From Fimenecus sp051881335 (GTDB lineage: Bacteria; Bacillota; Clostridia; Oscillospirales; Acutalibacteraceae), in assembly GCA_051881335.1 (NCBI GenBank), contig JBJEPR010000176.1:1-11060 (forward strand): DNA of 11,060 bases. Reading direction: 5' to 3'. A program made the translations under genes and the position numbers. Shown here one piece after another: positions 9,001-11,060 of this stretch (positions within the stretch are counted from its first letter, which is position 1; each line of letters opens with the position of its first letter). The notes below the pieces were generated by a model that was given only the letters and a program-made list of their open reading frames with translations, did no database searches and was not told the DNA's origin.

Positions 9001-9770
9001 GCACAAACTGCGAATATGACACCGCCCGCGCGCTTACCCGCGCAGGGGCTGACCCGAAAATTATGGTCATTCGCAACCTGTCGGCAAAGGATATTGCGGA
9101 CAGCGTAGCAGCATTCGCAAAAGAACTCACTGACGCGCAAATCGTGTTTATCCCCGGCGGGTTCTCCGGTGGTGACGAGCCCGACGGCAGCGGCAAATTC
9201 ATCACGGCATTCTTCCGCAACCCCGCAATCAAAGAAGAAGTCCACAAGCTGCTAAAACAGCGTGACGGCTTGATGGCGGGTATCTGCAACGGCTTCCAGG
9301 CGCTTATCAAATTGGGGCTTGTGCCGTACGGCGAGATTATCGAGGCAAACGCCGACACGCCGACCTTAACCTTTAACACGATTGGCAGACACCAATCGCG
9401 CCTTGTAAACACCCGCGTCGCATCAAACAAATCCCCGTGGCTTTCCGCAAGTAAGGTTGGTGACATACACACGGTTGCCATTTCCCACGGCGAAGGGCGT
9501 TTCGTCTGCCCGAAAGATTTAATCGGCACGCTGATTGAAAACGGACAGATTGCCACGCAGTATGTGGACGAAAACGGACAGCCGACGATGAACATTCGCT
9601 ACAATCCCAACGGCTCTTTGCTTGCCGTCGAGGGCATCACCTCGCCCGACGGCAGAGTGTTCGGCAAAATGGGGCACTCCGAGCGTTTCTCCGACAATGT
9701 TTACAAAAATGTCGAGGGCAACAAGGACAACGGTATGTTCAAAAACGCGGTGGAATATTTTAAGGTTTAA
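6075..9770 (+). CDS. purL: Phosphoribosylformylglycinamidine synthase, single-chain PurL with fused glutaminase
   Basis: Converts FGAR + glutamine + ATP to FGAM (step four). The 1231-aa chain holds every part that many Gram-positives split into PurS, PurL and PurQ. The N-terminal PurS-like domain and linker reach the signature YWSDHCRHTTF (217-227). The first AIRS-like half has FKNETHNHPTEIEPFGGAAT (311-330), GGRTGRDGCGG (from 439) and NDFGAGGVS (497-505). The second half has GGKDSMSGTF (767-776). The class I glutamine amidotransferase runs from VLIPVFPGTNCEYD (969) to the end, with nucleophile Cys1071 in GICNGFQ and His1201/Glu1203 in MGHSERF, aligned with the E. coli triad. Length and motifs suit the clostridial/streptococcal clade (TIGR01857-like) rather than the proteobacterial ~1295-aa type. 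GGGAGG at 6063-6068 lies six bases before the ATG. It is the last gene of the operon; a terminator follows 15 bases after the stop. Confidence 0.97.
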   Translation: MVYRIYVEKKKQFADEAKTLLSDIRSLLMIDSVTDVRLFNRYDVENIDEDLFKACEKTVFSEPQLDNTYAHLPQTDSAVFATEYLPGQFDQRADSCAQCIQIVSQGDKPTVRTAKVYMIFGKVSPAELAAIKKYVINPVESREASLDRVETLNIPYTIPTEVETLTGFTALTKTELAEFVQKYALAMDNADIAFCQDYFKSEHRDPTITEIRMIDTYWSDHCRHTTFLTTIDGAEIEDPSVKAAYDRYVAIRKELGRTKPQNLMDLATIGARYLKHTGQLKNLDESEEINACTVKIKVDVDGVDEDWLFLFKNETHNHPTEIEPFGGAATCIGGAIRDPLSGRGYVYQAMRVTGAADPLKPVKDTMTGKLPQRKLVTTAAAGYSSYGNQIGLATGQVDEIYHEGYVAKRMEIGAVVGAAPAKNVRREVPAPGDIVVLLGGRTGRDGCGGATGSSKSHKLSSLEQCGAEVQKGNAPEERKLQRLFRNPDATKLIKRCNDFGAGGVSVAIGELADGLHIDLNKVPKKYEGLDGTELAISESQERMAVVLAPEDVDAFCALAAEENLESTVVATVVAEPRLTMEWNGKTIVDISREFLNSNGAEKHTRIAVSAFPTVERQVEGKTNADKFRALASDLNICSKRGLSERFDSTIGANTVLMPFGGKYQLTPAQSMAAKIPVLHGDTKTCSVMAWGYNPFITEKNQYLGAYLAVVESVSKLIATGADLETCYLTFQEYFERMTEDASRWGKPAAALLGALTAQLELGIASIGGKDSMSGTFEDIDVPPTLVSFAVSVCNSDNIISPEFKLPGSKVYYLAPKKNADGTLDTESLLSVYKTVSDLIAQKKVLSAFTPTYGGIAEGLMKAAFGNHIGFKLDRAFAQDALYAYDYGAFVFEATEELEGFTVLGETTYDYALKIGIETIDLQEICDIYENKLESVFACNIETDKTPIAPLEYKAENRVAPKIGVARPKVLIPVFPGTNCEYDTARALTRAGADPKIMVIRNLSAKDIADSVAAFAKELTDAQIVFIPGGFSGGDEPDGSGKFITAFFRNPAIKEEVHKLLKQRDGLMAGICNGFQALIKLGLVPYGEIIEANADTPTLTFNTIGRHQSRLVNTRVASNKSPWLSASKVGDIHTVAISHGEGRFVCPKDLIGTLIENGQIATQYVDENGQPTMNIRYNPNGSLLAVEGITSPDGRVFGKMGHSERFSDNVYKNVEGNKDNGMFKNAVEYFKV

Positions 9771-9783
9771 GATTTATTACACG

Positions 9784-9828
9784 AAAAAACGACCGAGAGG
9801 CAAATGCCTTTCGGTCGTTTTGCATTTT
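9784..9828 (+). terminator. Bidirectional intrinsic terminator after purL
   Basis: AAAACGACCGAGAGGC (9786-9801) pairs with GCCTTTCGGTCGTTTT (9806-9821), leaving a four-base AAAT loop and one G-U pair. On the + strand the stem ends in TTTT followed by GCATTTT. On the - strand it ends in six Ts (complement of 9784-9789), so it also works for the convergent gene, whose stop is 80-90 bases away. It marks the end of the purine operon. Confidence 0.9.
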
Positions 9829-9907
9829 AGCGGTTATTTCCCGATTTTTAATTCCTTGAAAAATATATCCTGTATCAATCGAAAAGTAAAACTCAATAAA
9901 AAAGTCA

Positions 9908-10867
9908 TCATTCTCCGTTCCTCGACTTATCCATATCAAACCCGATTTGCCAAAAGCACATATCCATCAATTTCATCGGTGTATATAAATCCAACGGAAT
10001 TTCCATTTTTGCACAAGCACTGTTTATAATGCTTTCATATTTAATAAAGTAATCCCACAAGCCTGTCAAAGATTCTGCGTTGAATGTTGCTGAAATCCCG
10101 TATTTCTTGACCGCATTTTTAAAATAGCGGTCATAAGCCGGTACGCAACCGAATATTCCAAGCAAAATTTTTGTGACCAATGTATCGGAAACTTTATGTT
10201 CTCCATACCCATTGCACACCATTTCTGCCGCTTGCATCACCAAATCAATATTCGGTACATTTTCCGTAAAAAGTGCGGCATACTCTACGGTGCAAAGTTT
10301 TGCAACAACCTCTTTATGAATCAAATAGTCATTTTGAAATAAAAAAGAATTGCGAAGCATTCCCCAACTTGCTAAATACCAAGCCAAATGCAAACACAAA
10401 TATTCTGTTTTAGACGGATCAGACCAATTTTCAGCAAACGCGCGCCGACAATGTTCCCAAGACAAATAGCGGGTATGTTCCCCTTGTTTTGTTGTGCAAT
10501 TATACTTTTGAATTTCCGAAACAGCAGTTTGTATATCTAATGTGCAAATTTGTGGTTTTGACCGGTGATGTTCGGCACGATTTAAAATTGCAGTACCGTG
10601 ATTGCTTTTTTGCGGCTCAATGGATTTTTTTATAAAAATAACGCTTTCCTGTTGTATATCCGCGTGCGCATTGTATCCTGCATAATACCAACTCTTACTT
10701 TGATGATGGTATGCACCGTTATCCCACCATTCAAGACGATGAAAAGCCGTTTCCGGTAGTTTGTCTATTCCGCAAATTTGCGCAATTTCAGCAAAAGATA
10801 ATTGTACTCTCTCTTTCCCGCAATCGCACAAATAATCTTGTAATGCCTGATATTTATAAGCACGCAT
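9908..10867 (-). CDS. Two-part protein of unknown function (N-terminal DUF7662-like domain)
   Basis: I cannot assign a function. The start is the ATG at 10867, preceded by AAGGAA with a six-base spacer, giving 319 aa; a longer frame reaching 10978 has no such support. Residues about 1-80 (YKYQALQDYL, LSFAEIAQICG, LPETAFHRLEWWDNG, HHQSKSWYYAGY) resemble the small DUF7662 domain, with the WW-x-N and H-x-Q-x-x-W-x-x-AG pattern. A polar linker (about 82-107) leads to a mostly helical domain with HLAWYLASWGM (160-170), SDTLVTKILLGIFGCVPAYDRYF (227-249) and YTPMKLMDMCFWQIGF (295-310). These motifs look conserved, and I recall similar unnamed bacterial proteins. No signal peptide or membrane segment was seen. 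It is a lone gene convergent to the pur operon, in AT-richer DNA, next to an IS-like repeat: probably acquired. A nucleic-acid-related or defence role is possible but only a guess. Confidence 0.8.
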   Translation of the reverse strand: MRAYKYQALQDYLCDCGKERVQLSFAEIAQICGIDKLPETAFHRLEWWDNGAYHHQSKSWYYAGYNAHADIQQESVIFIKKSIEPQKSNHGTAILNRAEHHRSKPQICTLDIQTAVSEIQKYNCTTKQGEHTRYLSWEHCRRAFAENWSDPSKTEYLCLHLAWYLASWGMLRNSFLFQNDYLIHKEVVAKLCTVEYAALFTENVPNIDLVMQAAEMVCNGYGEHKVSDTLVTKILLGIFGCVPAYDRYFKNAVKKYGISATFNAESLTGLWDYFIKYESIINSACAKMEIPLDLYTPMKLMDMCFWQIGFDMDKSRNGE

Positions 10868-10893
10868 ACAAAGTTCCTTCCCCGTTTTTTCAT

Positions 10894-10922
10894 AGTTTAG
10901 CACTATTGCTTTTAATTGTCTA
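10894..10922 (-). promoter_or_regulatory. Candidate sigma-A-type promoter of the minus-strand gene
   Basis: Reading the minus strand, TAGACA (10922-10917; 5 of 6 to TTGACA) is followed after exactly 17 bases by TAAACT (10899-10894; 4 of 6 to TATAAT). The predicted start of transcription would be about 20 bases before the start codon, just upstream of the AAGGAA ribosome binding site. The position and spacing are good; the -10 match is moderate. Confidence 0.5.
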
Positions 10923-10938
10923 TCACACCCTACGCAAA

Positions 10939-10958
10939 AAGTCCTATTTTTTGGACTT
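10939..10958. repeat. Small inverted repeat upstream of the minus-strand promoter
   Basis: AAGTCC (10939-10944) and GGACTT (10953-10958) form a 6-bp stem around an eight-base T-rich loop, about 17 bases upstream of the candidate -35 box. It could be an operator half-site pair or chance in AT-rich DNA. It is not followed by a clear T-run in either direction that would make it a terminator. Confidence 0.3.
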
Positions 10959-11010
10959 ATACAGACCGTTTTGTGCAAAACTCCCGCCGTTTCTTAAATT
11001 CGGAATGAAT

Positions 11011-11060
11011 TGCACCCCATTTGTTAGACAAGTATGGTATACTATCTAACAAGTGGGGTG
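11011..11060 (+). mobile_element. Nested inverted repeat, probable end of an IS3-family (IS150-group) element running off the window
   Basis: CACCCCATTTGTTAGA (11013-11028) and TCTAACAAGTGGGGTG (11045-11060) are inverted copies with 15 of 16 matching. Inside them AGTAT (11031-11035) and ATACT (11039-11043) pair again around GGT, so the whole block folds into one long hairpin. The outer arm begins with TG (11011-11012), and TGCACCCC..GTTAGACA looks like the terminal repeat of IS150-type insertion sequences as I remember them. An extended -10 box (TG-G-TATACT, 11035-11043) points to the right, into the presumed element. The window ends at the arm, so no transposase is visible. Alternatives are a MITE or an operator palindrome. 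Confidence 0.45.

Noticed and set aside
8855..9595. Minus-strand open frame of 246 codons opposite the PurL glutaminase domain
   Set aside because: Antisense to catalytic-domain coding sequence, without RBS or recognisable domain.
9622..10029. Plus-strand open frame spanning the end of purL, the terminator and the minus-strand gene
   Set aside because: Crosses an intrinsic terminator, changes composition midway and has no RBS; chance frame.
10868..10978. Longer N-terminus for the minus-strand gene (37 extra residues)
   Set aside because: The extension covers the candidate promoter and RBS, and the DUF7662-like domain begins right at the internal Met at 10867.
10711..11049. Plus-strand open frame antisense to the start of the minus-strand gene
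   Set aside because: Mostly opposite a better-supported gene and ends inside the palindrome; no RBS or domain.

Overview
The first ~9.8 kb is one strand of a de novo purine biosynthesis operon from a Firmicute, most likely an anaerobic Clostridia (Ruminococcaceae/Oscillospiraceae-like). Four points support this: PurF keeps the cysteines that bind a [4Fe-4S] cluster; PurL is the single-chain form with a fused glutaminase that Clostridia and streptococci carry; an archaeal-type PurO IMP cyclohydrolase sits beside a free-standing AICAR formyltransferase in place of bifunctional PurH; and GGAGG-type ribosome binding sites are strong. The genus is inferred, not proven.

Layout: purF (5' end outside the window) - purM - purN - purO-like - AICAR formyltransferase (purH C-terminal domain type) - purD - purL, all on the + strand. 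Gaps are mostly 1-12 bases, with a 1-base purM/purN overlap. The only wide gap, 70 bases before purD, holds a strong hairpin without a U-tract. A bidirectional intrinsic terminator follows purL. Together the genes cover step 1 (PurF), step 2 (PurD), step 3 (PurN), step 4 (PurL), step 5 (PurM) and the last two steps (formyltransferase and PurO). The AIR carboxylation, SAICAR synthetase and PurB steps are not in the window and must be encoded elsewhere, perhaps upstream.

Beyond the terminator the DNA becomes visibly AT-richer. A single convergent minus-strand gene encodes a 319-residue two-part protein of unknown function: an N-terminal segment resembling the small DUF7662-type domain and a helical C-terminal domain with distinctive conserved-looking motifs. 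It has its own good RBS and a plausible sigma-A-type promoter.

The last 50 bases form a long, nearly perfect nested inverted repeat that resembles the end of an IS3-family (IS150-group) insertion sequence continuing off the right edge. The purine operon is ordinary core metabolism with an unusual enzyme combination. The right-hand 1.2 kb is the accessory-looking part.
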